DNA of 64,000 nt from Clostridia bacterium (GCA_018433675.1 JAHDQS010000009.1:1-64000); one strand, 5' to 3'. Shown: positions 51,092 to 59,190, numbered from the stretch's first letter. Notes: a model not told the origin generated them from the letters alone. Translations and numbers: made by a program.

Positions 51092-51949
51092 ATGGGGATC
51101 ATCGCCGATATTTATAAAGAAAACGGAAATAAAGAGCATGTCCAGGAAATTACCTTAGAGGATAAAAAACACCTTTTTTTGTACTTTCCGTTAAAGGACA
51201 AAAAAAAAGCCCCGAAGGACAGGCTTGACTTTGTAACCGGTAATTATCCCGGAGAATATGAGTGCTGTTTGAAGGCAGAAGGCTTGGAGTTAACAGATAT
51301 ACAGGCAAGCTGCCGGCTGAAAATCGGACAAGGTGTTTATCTGCGTGTTATCCAAACAACAGGATATGTAACAGCTTCCGAAGGATTCGCCGGAATAATT
51401 TTGGTTGAGGTTCTGTTAGGAGGGAAGGTAAACACAGGGGATAGTATTGTACTATATCCGAAATATCGCTTTGCCGTGGTAACTGCCAGTGATAAGGGAT
51501 CACAGTCTCTGCGGGAAGACACGAGCGGTCCTTTAATCAAGGAGATGCTCATGCCTTGGGGGGATGTTGCGGAATATCTGATTGTCCCTGATGAAAGGGA
51601 GAGACTTAGGGATGTGATGATTGATCTGGCAGATCAAAAAAAGGTTGATATAGTCTTTACTACCGGAGGAACAGGATTTAGTCCCAGAGATGTTACGCCG
51701 GAAGCTACCCGGAGTGTTATCGAAAGAGAAACGCCGGGAATATCTGAAGCCATGCGTTTGGAAAGTTTAAAGGTGACACCGAAGGCGATGCTTTCTCGGG
51801 CTATTGCCGGTATTCGCGGTAAGACGCTTGTCATAAATCTTCCCGGAAGCCCAAAGGCTGTCCGGGAGAATTTAGCAGTATTTCTTCAGGTAATAGATCA
51901 CGCCCTGGAAATTTTGACCGGAGGAGGTGGGGAATGCGGACAGGAATAA
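51092..51949 (+). CDS. MOSC-like domain fused to MogA/MoaB molybdopterin adenylyltransferase
   Basis: 285 residues in two parts. Residues from about 1 to 128 look like a degenerate MOSC domain (LKAEGLELTDI, SCRLKIGQGVYLRVIQTTGYV, GGKVNTGDSIVLY), without an obvious retained MOSC cysteine-sulfur site. From about residue 130 comes a MogA/MoaB domain: FAVVTASDKGSQSLREDTSGP, DIVFTTGGTGFSPRDVTPEAT near 188-208, and LVINLPGSPKAVRE near 250. That part adenylylates molybdopterin before metal insertion. Third Moco gene in the row after moaA-moaC. The upstream ribosome site is GGTGAAGGGAA. Confidence 0.84.
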   Translation: MGIIADIYKENGNKEHVQEITLEDKKHLFLYFPLKDKKKAPKDRLDFVTGNYPGEYECCLKAEGLELTDIQASCRLKIGQGVYLRVIQTTGYVTASEGFAGIILVEVLLGGKVNTGDSIVLYPKYRFAVVTASDKGSQSLREDTSGPLIKEMLMPWGDVAEYLIVPDERERLRDVMIDLADQKKVDIVFTTGGTGFSPRDVTPEATRSVIERETPGISEAMRLESLKVTPKAMLSRAIAGIRGKTLVINLPGSPKAVRENLAVFLQVIDHALEILTGGGGECGQE

Positions 51950-51960
51950 GCGCTCCACAT

Positions 51961-53220
51961 TTACCTTTGTTTGACAATATCGGCCAGATGAATGCTTCTG
52001 GTATGAAGGGTATGTGACCAGGAAACTCTTGTTTTACCAAAGAAGCTGATACACATAATCGGTATCCAACTATATACGAAGAAGAGGTAATGGAAAAAGG
52101 TCCACTTAACTACGCGACGCGGTAGTTTATCAATCCAAATAACCAAGAAGGGGTAAAGAATTTGCAGGGAAAAGACTAATTCCCAGAGAAGGGGCGGCCA
52201 AATGTACCGAAAAACAGGGGTGTAGATATTGACTACGAATGCGTCGAATAAGCCGATGACGGTGAAAACACCCATAAATAGTACCAGTAAGGGTTGTATC
52301 GATTGGAGAGCTCCGTCGAAAAGGACTTTAGTTCTCTTGCTAAGGGCCTGCTTGATGAATTCCAGGCTGTATGTACGGAACAACTCAACATGGCCTAATG
52401 CCCAACGCTTTCGCTGGTGCCAGGCTTGTTGGAAAGTAAGGGGTTTTTCGTCGTAGACGATAGCTTCGTGAGCCCAGGTTGTTTTGTATCCGAGCAGGAG
52501 TGCTTTAAGACTGAACTCCATATCCTCTGTCAAAGAGGTTGCGCCCCAGCCGATTTCCTTTAAGACATCAAGGGAGATAGTCATTCCTGTGCCTGCCAGA
52601 TAATTTGACAGTCCCAGATTATATCGGGCCAACTGCAACATGCGATTCGGCACCCAAAAAGACATGGCGAAGGCTGCGGTTACCCAAGTGTCGGTGGGAT
52701 TTTTCGCGTCAATGTACCCTTGTACAATCTTGGCTCCATCGCAAAGGCGGTTGTTCATATGCCTTAGAAACTGCAAATCCACCAGGTTATCGGCATCAAA
52801 AATAACAACGGCATCATATTTTTTTGGCATGGTGTACAGCTTGTTGAAGAACCATTCCAGGGCATAGCCTTTTCCTCTAAGCTCGGTATTGAATCTTTCA
52901 TACACGATTGCGCCATGTTTTCTTGCAGTATCTGCCGTCGAATCGGTGGCGTTATCGGCAATTACAAACACATCATATAGCTCCCGAGGATAATCCAGGG
53001 AGTTGATGTTTGTTACCAAAGGGCCGACAACCATTTCCTCGTTGTGTGCCGGTACAATAATGGCGAACTTTTTTTGCGGAGAGTATTCTTTTGTGGTGCG
53101 AAAATGCACAAGGCCCGACATCCCCAGAACGAAGAAATAGAAGGCAAGCAGGGAAAAGGCAAGCTGTGCCGGAATCATGATATAATCTAAAGGCATGATA
53201 AATAGTTCTTTAAAGCTCAC
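51961..53220 (-). CDS. Family 2 processive-type glycosyltransferase
   Basis: 419 residues, integral membrane. N-terminal membrane helix, then a GT-A domain with IVPAHNEE near residue 51, the DxD motif IFDADNLVD near 140, TEDMEFSLKALLLGYKTTW near 225 and the QxxRW motif QAWHQRKRW near 265. Several C-terminal helices follow. This is the arrangement of cellulose-synthase-like, hyaluronan- or poly-GlcNAc-synthase-like enzymes. Sugar unknown. ATG 53220, or 53196 close by. Convergent with the moa genes, 11 nt between stops. Confidence 0.88.
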   Translation of the reverse strand: MSFKELFIMPLDYIMIPAQLAFSLLAFYFFVLGMSGLVHFRTTKEYSPQKKFAIIVPAHNEEMVVGPLVTNINSLDYPRELYDVFVIADNATDSTADTARKHGAIVYERFNTELRGKGYALEWFFNKLYTMPKKYDAVVIFDADNLVDLQFLRHMNNRLCDGAKIVQGYIDAKNPTDTWVTAAFAMSFWVPNRMLQLARYNLGLSNYLAGTGMTISLDVLKEIGWGATSLTEDMEFSLKALLLGYKTTWAHEAIVYDEKPLTFQQAWHQRKRWALGHVELFRTYSLEFIKQALSKRTKVLFDGALQSIQPLLVLFMGVFTVIGLFDAFVVNIYTPVFRYIWPPLLWELVFSLQILYPFLVIWIDKLPRRVVKWTFFHYLFFVYSWIPIMCISFFGKTRVSWSHTLHTRSIHLADIVKQR

Positions 53221-53391
53221 AGGTTCTGTCCTCCAAATAATATTTATTAAAAGTATCTTTCATCTTGTATTTCCTTCTTATAGTATGACTTGATTGTTGC
53301 CAATTTAGTTCCAAACAATCATATCATATTTTACCATAAAATTCGTTGTTGGTTTTGTACTAATTTTGGCGAAACTTGCAATTTTATTTTC

Positions 53392-53439
53392 TAATTATAT
53401 AATTTAGGTATATACTAATTATGCAATCTAGGTATATAC
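53392..53439. repeat. Two tandem 24-bp direct repeats upstream of pspC
   Basis: Two contiguous units, 53392-53415 and 53416-53439, both beginning TAATTAT and ending AGGTATATAC, differ at three positions. They lie about 80 nt upstream of the PspC-domain gene. Likely tandem operators or a duplicated promoter segment. Confidence 0.65.
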
Positions 53440-53521
53440 TTAAATACCGATATTTATGATGAGAAATCATTTTGGCAATAGAATTAATATCAAACGTAGC
53501 AATGGCAAGAGGAGGTGTGTA

Positions 53522-53719
53522 ATGACCGAAAGAAAACTTCACCGTTCTCTAACCAAGAAAAAGATAGCCGGAGTTTGCGGCGGCTTGAGTGACTATTTTG
53601 ATTTGGATGTATCCTTAATACGCGTGTTGTTGGTGGCCATGGTTGTGTTGGGTTGTGGTTCAGGTATAATTCTATACCTTCTTTGTTGGCTGATTATACC
53701 TGAGGAGCCATATTATTAA
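53522..53719 (+). CDS. PspC-domain membrane protein
   Basis: 65 residues forming just one PspC domain: basic start (TERKLHRSLTKKKIAGVCGGLSDYFDLDVSLIRV) and a hydrophobic helix ending CWLIIPEEP. Small PspC proteins are linked to the envelope stress response. AGAGGAGGTG lies before ATG 53522; a longer frame from 53456 has no site. The tandem 24-bp repeats lie upstream. yhbY follows after 74 nt. Confidence 0.85.
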   Translation: MTERKLHRSLTKKKIAGVCGGLSDYFDLDVSLIRVLLVAMVVLGCGSGIILYLLCWLIIPEEPYY

Positions 53720-53741
53720 AAAATGAACAGGGAGCATATTT

Positions 53742-53796
53742 AAGGAGGTGTTATCAGCACCGTCGGAGCAAGACGATCGAGTGCTGTTGCCAAATG
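53742..53796 (+). promoter_or_regulatory. Ribosome site and bridging hairpin before yhbY
   Basis: AAGGAGG at 53742-53748 is 45 nt from the ATG at 53794, too far for normal initiation. Between them CAGCAC (53755-53760) pairs with GTGCTG (53781-53786), extended by CGTC (53761-53764) with GACG (53772-53775). Folding would bring the site to about 13 nt from the ATG. Confidence 0.5.
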
Positions 53797-54087
53797 TTAA
53801 CTGGAAGACAAAGAAGATTTTTACGGGCCTTTGGTACAGGGATAGATCCTGTAATTCAAATCGGGAAATCCGGAGTAACGGAAGCTGTCTATAGACAGCT
53901 GGATGAGGTCTTGGAGTCCCGGGAGCTTGTCAAAGTCAGGGTTATTGCCAATGCGCCGGTGGAACCTCAAAATATTGCGGACGATTTAGCCGGCGTGACC
54001 CGATCTGAAGTGGTACAAATAATAGGACGTAATCTTCTTTTTTATCGGCGGTCGGAAAAAAAACCATCTATTGAACTTCCCCGCTAA
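53794..54087 (+). CDS. yhbY: YhbY/CRM-domain RNA-binding protein
   Basis: 97 residues, a single CRM domain that binds pre-50S ribosomal particles. Conserved start LTGRQRRFLRAFGTGIDPVIQIGKSGVTEAV near residue 2-32 (GKxG loop) and RSEVVQIIGRNLLFYRR at the end. ATG 53794 has no close ribosome site; the upstream AAGGAGG is bridged by a hairpin. proB follows about 20 nt later. YhbY near nadD-yqeK-rsfS is a common Firmicute arrangement. Confidence 0.9.
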   Translation: MLTGRQRRFLRAFGTGIDPVIQIGKSGVTEAVYRQLDEVLESRELVKVRVIANAPVEPQNIADDLAGVTRSEVVQIIGRNLLFYRRSEKKPSIELPR

Positions 54088-54108
54088 TCTATGTATCAGG
54101 TGATGTCT

Positions 54109-55242
54109 ATGAGAACGAAAGAACACAAAGAATTATTAACTGCAGCTAAACGGATAGTTATTAAAGTTGGAACCAGTACTTTGACTCACCCTAACGGTAA
54201 GCTCAATTTATTTCGGATGGAGAGCCTTGCCAGGGATATATCCGACCTCAGCAATCGCGGGCTGGAGGTTATTTTGGTTTCTTCCGGTGCCATCAGCGCC
54301 GGGATGGGCAGGATGGGCATTGCTGAAAAACCCAAGGCTATGCCTGAAAAACAGGCATTGGCTGCTGTGGGCCAAGGAATATTGCTCCATATGTATGAGA
54401 AGCTCTTTGGTGAATATGAGCAGATTGTTGCTCAGGTTTTGCTTACTAAGGACGATATACAGAATAGGGAGAGGTATTTGAATGCCAGGAATACACTCTT
54501 TGCTCTGCTTAATTATGGGGTAATACCGATTATTAATGAAAATGATACGGTAGTTGTTGAGGAGATTAAGTTCGGAGAAAATGATACACTGTCGGCCTTA
54601 GTGGCAGGACTTGTTGACGCGGATTTGTTGGTGCTTTTATCAGATATAGAGGGGTTGTATACCGCTGATCCGCGCATAGACGATGATGCTCAATATATTG
54701 ATGTGGTTGAGGAAATAACGCCGGAGATAGAGAGTCTTGCCGGTGATTCGGTAAGCAAGCTGGCTTGTGGAGGTATGGTTACAAAGATCAAGGCAGCCAG
54801 AATAGCCTGCGGGATGGGTGTACCCATGGTTGTCGCCAACGGCTCCAGAGGGGGAATAATTCGCGAAATCATTGAGGGTAAGGAGCGCGGGACGCTTTTT
54901 TTGCCGCGCGGCGGACACTTGAATTCCCGTAAATGTTGGATTGCCTTCGGTTCGAAAACAAGCGGACTTATCAGATTGGATAGAGGAGCCGAACAGGCTA
55001 TCGTAAAAAAAGGAAAGAGTCTTTTGCCAAGCGGTATTATTGGAGTTGAGGGTGAATTTAGCAGAGGTTATGTGGTCAGTCTTTACGGCAGTAAAGGTGA
55101 GATAGCACGAGGTATCGTGAACTATGGGTCGGCTGATATTGATAAGATCAAGGGATGCCAGAGCAATGAGATTATGGAGAAACTGGGCTATAAAGATGAT
55201 GACGAGGTTATACACCGGGATAATCTCACGTTATGCGTGTGA
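54109..55242 (+). CDS. proB: Glutamate 5-kinase
   Basis: First enzyme of proline synthesis, about 377 residues. Amino-acid kinase domain: IVIKVGTSTLT near residue 16, LVSSGAISAGM near 56, NENDTV near 144 and GGMVTKIKAA near 220. C-terminal PUA domain from about 275 to 370. ATG 54109 has AGGTG 8 nt upstream; the in-frame ATG 54091 adds six residues without a site. proA is not adjacent, which is unusual because proB and proA are normally paired. Confidence 0.93.
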   Translation: MRTKEHKELLTAAKRIVIKVGTSTLTHPNGKLNLFRMESLARDISDLSNRGLEVILVSSGAISAGMGRMGIAEKPKAMPEKQALAAVGQGILLHMYEKLFGEYEQIVAQVLLTKDDIQNRERYLNARNTLFALLNYGVIPIINENDTVVVEEIKFGENDTLSALVAGLVDADLLVLLSDIEGLYTADPRIDDDAQYIDVVEEITPEIESLAGDSVSKLACGGMVTKIKAARIACGMGVPMVVANGSRGGIIREIIEGKERGTLFLPRGGHLNSRKCWIAFGSKTSGLIRLDRGAEQAIVKKGKSLLPSGIIGVEGEFSRGYVVSLYGSKGEIARGIVNYGSADIDKIKGCQSNEIMEKLGYKDDDEVIHRDNLTLCV

Positions 55243-55598
55243 GAAAATATAGCTTATCTCCGTTGCCTGATAAAAAATCGGGTCTTATGATATAAGCGAC
55301 GGTGCGGCTGTTGCCAGTATATTCTTGCTCTTGCCTTCCAGAATAATCGCCTTATGAAGTATCTAAACATAGCGTTTTTCCTTTCTTTCAGGATGCTTGG
55401 TCACATTTGTGCCAGGATACTTTGGTTAGGATATAGTATGTTTTTTAAAACCTCGGGGTTCATAGGGATGTATGGGAAACTTGCAAATTATGAGAGATGA
55501 AAGAGATGTAAGACAGAAAATTCAAGATAGAAAATTCTGCTTGTTTGTCACAAGGATATAATGTTATACTGGGGTAAATCGTGGCATAGGAGACAAAT
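55243..55598. other. Intergenic region before nadD
   Basis: 356 nt without a supported gene. Near its end TTGTTT (55542-55547) and TATACT (55566-55571), 18 nt apart, could be the nadD promoter; TATAAT also occurs at 55558-55563. A weak hairpin lies near 55280-55295. I see no clear riboswitch or terminator. Confidence 0.4.
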
Positions 55599-56240
55599 AT
55601 GGACGAGCATACGGATGTGCAATTAAAATCACTGAGCAGGGTAGGAATAATGGGAGGAACCTTTGATCCGATACACCTGGGGCATTTGGTGACGGCTGAG
55701 GCAGCTCGTTCCGAATTCAAGTTGGAAAAAGTTATTTATGTTCCTTCCGGCCAGCCACCCCATAAGAAGGGCCTGTCCGTTACCGACAAAAAACGCCGCT
55801 ATTTGATGACATTTCTGGCTGTTTCCGCCAACCCATATTTTGAGGTTTCACGTGCAGAGATTGAACGTCCGGGAGAAACTTATACTATTGACACGGTACG
55901 CCATTTTAAAAACAATATGGCTTTGGGTAGTGAATTGTTTTTTATCACGGGAGCAGATGCGATTTTTGAGATTTTGTCTTGGAAGAATGTGGACGAGTTA
56001 TTTGAATTGTGTACGTTTATTGCCGCTACCAGGCCGGGTTATAACCTGGGTGGTTTAAGAAAAAAACTGTCCACGGAGTTAAAAGGGCGGCAGTTGGAGA
56101 AAATAATACCTATTGAGGTTCCGGCTATGGCCATTTCTTCCACCGATATTCGCGAGAGGGTCAAAAATGGCAGGACAATAAAGTATTTACTGCCGGAGCC
56201 AGTTGAGAATTATATTCACAAAAAGAATTTGTACAAGTAA
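55599..56240 (+). CDS. nadD: Nicotinate-nucleotide adenylyltransferase
   Basis: Converts NaMN to deamido-NAD. 213 residues: [21 protein letters not shown] near residue 14-34 with the nucleotide-binding HxGH, then [19 protein letters not shown] near 115-133 and the C-terminal [13 protein letters not shown] (SxTxxR). Start 55599 is preceded by GGAGACAA. Followed by an RRM protein and yqeK, the usual nadD-yqeK-rsfS group. Confidence 0.94.
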   Translation: MDEHTDVQLKSLSRVGIMGGTFDPIHLGHLVTAEAARSEFKLEKVIYVPSGQPPHKKGLSVTDKKRRYLMTFLAVSANPYFEVSRAEIERPGETYTIDTVRHFKNNMALGSELFFITGADAIFEILSWKNVDELFELCTFIAATRPGYNLGGLRKKLSTELKGRQLEKIIPIEVPAMAISSTDIRERVKNGRTIKYLLPEPVENYIHKKNLYK

Positions 56241-56336
56241 TAATACTATTTGATTTAAACGGAACGAAGTATAATAGAGGGTCTTTAACGCATAATAAGA
56301 GCAGAGAAATTTTAATTGTTGATAGAGGTGAACGAA

Positions 56337-56612
56337 TTGGCGAGAACCATCTATGTGGGTAATATTCCTTGGACAACTACGCCCCAAGATTTAGTTGATT
56401 ACTTCAGTGAATACGGACGGGTTATCAGCAGCAGAGTGATAAAGGACAAAGAGACAAATCGTTCTCGGGGCTTTGGTTTCATAGAAGTTGCCGACGAAGA
56501 CGTCGAAAAAATACTTAAAGTCACTGACGGCAAAGAGTATAAAGGGCGTGTTCTGACTGTCAATGAGGCGAAGGAAAGGGATAACGAAGCAGAGAAAAAC
56601 CTTGCCCCCTAA
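56337..56612 (+). CDS. RRM-type RNA-binding protein
   Basis: 91 residues, one RNA recognition motif: RNP2 IYVGNI at residues 4-9 and RNP1 RSRGFGFIEV near residue 46. Such small RRM proteins occur in cyanobacteria and scattered Firmicutes, less often inside a nadD-yqeK cluster. The start is most likely TTG 56337, giving (M)ARTIYVGNI with GAGGTGA 7 nt before; no ATG is near. Its final codons form the left arm of a terminator. RNA targets unknown. Confidence 0.87.
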   Translation: MARTIYVGNIPWTTTPQDLVDYFSEYGRVISSRVIKDKETNRSRGFGFIEVADEDVEKILKVTDGKEYKGRVLTVNEAKERDNEAEKNLAP

Positions 56613-56627
56613 TCTATGGGGGTTTTT
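56605..56627 (+). terminator. Terminator overlapping the RRM stop codon
   Basis: CCCCC (56605-56609) pairs with GGGGG (56618-56622), loop of 8 nt, T run 56623-56627. The TAA stop (56610-56612) is inside the loop. Confidence 0.8.
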
Positions 56628-56651
56628 GTTTTCATCCCGGAAAGGAAAAAA

Positions 56652-57233
56652 ATGGATAACATTTATTTGCGTAATATAGTAAGAAAAAGGTTAAGTGAAA
56701 AAAGATTCAATCACTCCCTGCGTGTGGTCGAAACGGCATTGAAAATGGCTGAAGATTTAGAGGCTGATAAGGAGAAGGTTTATACCGCTTCCTTATTGCA
56801 TGACTATGCAAAGAATATGTCCCCTGAGGAACTTCTTTCGATTGCCAGAAGGAATCAACTGATTTCTTCTTGGGTCGAAGAACGGCAGCCCGGTTTGCTG
56901 CACGGCCCGGTGGCGGCTTATTTATGTAAAAAGGAACACGGGATTGAAGATGAAGAGATACTGCGGGCTATACGCTTCCACACAACGGGATGCGAGAACA
57001 TGACCACTCTGGATAAAATCGTGTATTTAGCGGATGTTATTGAGCCGGGGCGTACATATGAAGGGGTAAATGAATTAAGGGATATTTGTAAACATGATAT
57101 TAATAAAGGTCTGTTATTTGCATTTGATCGTACAATTGGTTATGTTATAAAAAGAAGGATGCTAATCCATCCGTTTACTATTGAGGCTAGAAACTGGATA
57201 ATTACTGGGATAGAACGAGGGGGAATGCTATGA
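56652..57233 (+). CDS. yqeK: YqeK-type HD-domain phosphohydrolase (Ap4A hydrolase)
   Basis: About 193 residues. HD-domain metal site H..HD: FNHSLRVVETA near residue 19-29, LLHDYAKN near 50, LLHGPVAA near 83 and IRFHTTGC near 108. YqeK cleaves diadenosine tetraphosphate symmetrically to ADP. ATG 56652 follows GGAAAGGAAAA; a start at 56616 would fall in the terminator. Overlaps rsfS by 4 nt. Confidence 0.92.
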   Translation: MDNIYLRNIVRKRLSEKRFNHSLRVVETALKMAEDLEADKEKVYTASLLHDYAKNMSPEELLSIARRNQLISSWVEERQPGLLHGPVAAYLCKKEHGIEDEEILRAIRFHTTGCENMTTLDKIVYLADVIEPGRTYEGVNELRDICKHDINKGLLFAFDRTIGYVIKRRMLIHPFTIEARNWIITGIERGGML

Positions 57234-57574
57234 ACAGCAGAGAGTTGGTATCGAAAGTAGTGAAGGCAATTAAGGAAAAGAAGGGAACAAATATCATTAT
57301 ACTTCAGATGAAGGATTTATCGGCACTTACCGACTATTACGTTCTTGCGAATGGAAATTCACGGGTGCAGACCCAGGCGATAGCCGATGAGATCAAGGAC
57401 GAAATAGCCAAAACCGGTATTTCATTTGCGAGAAGGGAAGGCTATGCAGAAGGCAGGTGGATACTGCTTGATTTTGGCAATGTGATTGTCCATGTTTTTC
57501 AGGAGGAAGAGAGAGAGTTTTACAGTCTTGAGAGGCTGTGGGGGGATGCATTGCGCATTCCCGGTGAGGAATGA
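57230..57574 (+). CDS. rsfS: Ribosomal silencing factor RsfS
   Basis: 114 residues of the Iojap/RsfS family, binding ribosomal protein L14 to keep subunits apart under starvation. Conserved LSALTDYYVLANGNSRVQTQAIADEI near residue 28-54, EGYAEGRWILLDFGNVIVHVF near 73-93 and ERLWGDA near the end. It starts within yqeK (ATGA). Followed 6 nt later by a methyltransferase. Confidence 0.93.
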   Translation: MNSRELVSKVVKAIKEKKGTNIIILQMKDLSALTDYYVLANGNSRVQTQAIADEIKDEIAKTGISFARREGYAEGRWILLDFGNVIVHVFQEEEREFYSLERLWGDALRIPGEE

Positions 57575-57580
57575 TTTATT

Positions 57581-58327
57581 GTGACGGCTTATTCTGATTT
57601 AGCACGGGTTTATGACAGATTAATGGATCACCTTGATTTTTCAGGGATAACCGCTTATTACCTGACGCTTGCCGCGAAACACGGCTGGCCTGAGGGTAAG
57701 ATACTTGATCTGGCGTGTGGCACGGGAAACATCAGTCTGGAATTGATGAAAAGAGGACATGATGTTTGCGGAATTGATCTTTCGGTTGATATGTTGGCTG
57801 TGGCAGATAAGAAAATACGCGAAGCCGGGTATGTACCGTGTCTGACCAGGCAGGACATAAGGTCCTTCCGTGTTGTGCAGCGGTATGCCGTGGTGCTGTG
57901 CGCTTTTGATAGTTTGAACTATATCATGAAGGAAGAGGAACTGTTCAAAGTATTCTCCCGGGTGAATGAGGCATTGCTGCCAAAGGGACTCTTTCTTTTC
58001 GATGTTCATAGTCTCTATAAGATGCAGGAAATGATAGGAGATAATGTTTTTACCTATCGGTCCGAGGACCTCTGTTATATCTGGAAAAATTGGTATCTGC
58101 CGAGTGAGGGCATTTGCGAAATGCAGCTGGATATTTTTCATAAACTGGTAAATGAGCAATATGAGAGAATCGAGGAGTTTCACCGGGAAAGATATCACTC
58201 ACAGGAGTTGATATGCAAATTTTTGAAACAGGTGGGGTTCGAGCTGCTCGGGGTTTATGACGGTGTGGGCTTGGACCAACCCGGAGAAAAAACCGAGAGG
58301 CTGTATTTTGTAGCCCGGAAGCATTGA
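57581..58327 (+). CDS. Class I SAM-dependent methyltransferase
   Basis: 248 residues. SAM-binding motif ILDLACGTGNISLELMKRGHDVCGIDLSVDML near residue 40-72, then CAFDSLNYI near 105. The family is methyltransferase 11/25 type, substrate unknown. It often follows rsfS in Clostridia. Start is GTG 57581 with GAGGA 10 nt upstream. Its last codons overlap the -35 box of the tRNA-Ala promoter. Confidence 0.87.
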   Translation: MTAYSDLARVYDRLMDHLDFSGITAYYLTLAAKHGWPEGKILDLACGTGNISLELMKRGHDVCGIDLSVDMLAVADKKIREAGYVPCLTRQDIRSFRVVQRYAVVLCAFDSLNYIMKEEELFKVFSRVNEALLPKGLFLFDVHSLYKMQEMIGDNVFTYRSEDLCYIWKNWYLPSEGICEMQLDIFHKLVNEQYERIEEFHRERYHSQELICKFLKQVGFELLGVYDGVGLDQPGEKTERLYFVARKH

Positions 58328-58352
58328 CAAGTCGTATGATTATTAATATAAT
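58324..58352 (+). promoter_or_regulatory. Consensus promoter of tRNA-Ala
   Basis: TTGACA (58324-58329), 17-nt spacer, TATAAT (58347-58352): a perfect sigma-A promoter 14 nt before the tRNA. The -35 overlaps the methyltransferase stop codon. Confidence 0.9.
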
Positions 58353-58365
58353 TTATAGGTGTCGT

Positions 58366-58441
58366 GGGGCTATAGCGCAGCTGGGAGCGCGCCTGACTGG
58401 CAGTCAGGAGGTCAGGGGTTCGATCCCCCTTAGCTCCACCA
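58366..58441 (+). tRNA. tRNA-Ala (anticodon GGC)
   Basis: 76 nt including an encoded CCA. Acceptor GGGGCTA pairs with TAGCTCC (one G-U), D arm GCGC/GCGC, anticodon loop CTGGCAG (GGC) on stem CCTGA/TCAGG, and a T arm with GGTTCGATCC. It is a consensus tRNA for alanine codons GCC/GCU. Its 3' 61 nt recur at 59201-59261. Confidence 0.96.
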
Positions 58442-58453
58442 AATTAAAAACAT

Positions 58454-58488
58454 CTGAGGTCGGTTTTCGATCTCAGTTTTATTTTATT
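58454..58488 (+). terminator. Terminator after tRNA-Ala
   Basis: CTGAGGTCG (58454-58462) pairs with CGATCTCAG (58468-58476), followed by TTTTATTTTATT. Confidence 0.75.
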
Positions 58489-58520
58489 AGAATGGCAATT
58501 TACTAACATAACCAAATCAT

Positions 58521-58546
58521 GATATAATTAGACTATATATTATATC
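58521..58546 (+). promoter_or_regulatory. Toxin-antitoxin promoter and operator
   Basis: Inverted repeat GATATAAT (58521-58528), N10, ATTATATC (58539-58546). The left half contains the -10 box TATAAT (58523-58528). This fits autoregulation by the Phd-type antitoxin alone or with the toxin. Confidence 0.6.
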
Positions 58547-58561
58547 GGAGAGAGGTTTACC

Positions 58562-58840
58562 ATGGAAACAGTAATCAGACCATCAGCAGATTTGAGAAAT
58601 CATTATAGTGAAATCTCTAAGCAGTGCAAAGAAACAAGGAATGCCGTTATTATTACCGTGAATGGACGAGGTGATACAGCAGTTCTTGGATTGCATGATT
58701 ATTACCAAATGAAATCAGAACTGGAACTGCTCAGGACACTTGCAGAAGCGGAGAATGATGTAAAAAGTGGAAGAGTAGCACCAATGCAGGGTTCGTTAGA
58801 CGATCTTCGTGCATCTTTACTGGAAAGGAAGAATGGATGA
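58562..58840 (+). CDS. Phd/YefM-family antitoxin
   Basis: 92 residues. N-terminal Phd/YefM DNA-binding fold (RPSADLRNHYSEISKQCKETRNAVIITVNGRGDTAVLGLHDYYQMK, given in part here as RPSADLRNHYSEIS and DTAVLGLHDYYQ) and a disordered C-terminal tail that would wrap the toxin. GGAGAGAGG precedes the ATG. It overlaps the toxin gene by 4 nt. The gene pair lies between the intact tRNA-Ala and its damaged copy. Confidence 0.9.
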   Translation: METVIRPSADLRNHYSEISKQCKETRNAVIITVNGRGDTAVLGLHDYYQMKSELELLRTLAEAENDVKSGRVAPMQGSLDDLRASLLERKNG

Positions 58841-59148
58841 AGTATCAAGTTTTAAGAACGGATAAGGCTGAGGAGCAGTTGCGTGACATCATATATTATA
58901 TTGCAGATGAATCAGGTGATATTGATATTGCGCTGGGATATCTGGATAAGATTGAAACTTCAATCAATCGTCTGCAGGAGTTTCCGGAATCAGGAAGCAT
59001 ACCGAGATATTCGATATTAAAAAAGCAGGGATTTAGAGTAGTAATTGTTGAAAGACATCTTGTATTTTATAAAATTAATGAGGAAGATAAAGCGGTTATT
59101 ATATATGCTATCGTAGATGGCAGAAGGGAATACCGAAATTTAATTTAA
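58837..59148 (+). CDS. RelE/ParE-family toxin
   Basis: 103 residues of the RelE/ParE superfamily. Start KYQVLRTDKAEEQLRDIIYYI, then ALGYLDKIETSINRLQEFP near residue 33-51, and the conserved end YKINEEDKAVIIYAIVDGRREY. This form is more ParE-like (gyrase-directed) than RelE-like (mRNA cleavage), but that cannot be decided by eye. Starts within the antitoxin stop (ATGA), the usual coupling. Confidence 0.88.
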   Translation: MKYQVLRTDKAEEQLRDIIYYIADESGDIDIALGYLDKIETSINRLQEFPESGSIPRYSILKKQGFRVVIVERHLVFYKINEEDKAVIIYAIVDGRREYRNLI

Positions 59149-59190
59149 GAAGTACAAAAAAGTAGTTTGGTCAATACACGGTTAGGGATA

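Noticed and set aside
58324-58506. 60-codon ORF over tRNA-Ala as a gene
   Set aside because: It reads straight through the tRNA and its promoter; an accidental frame.
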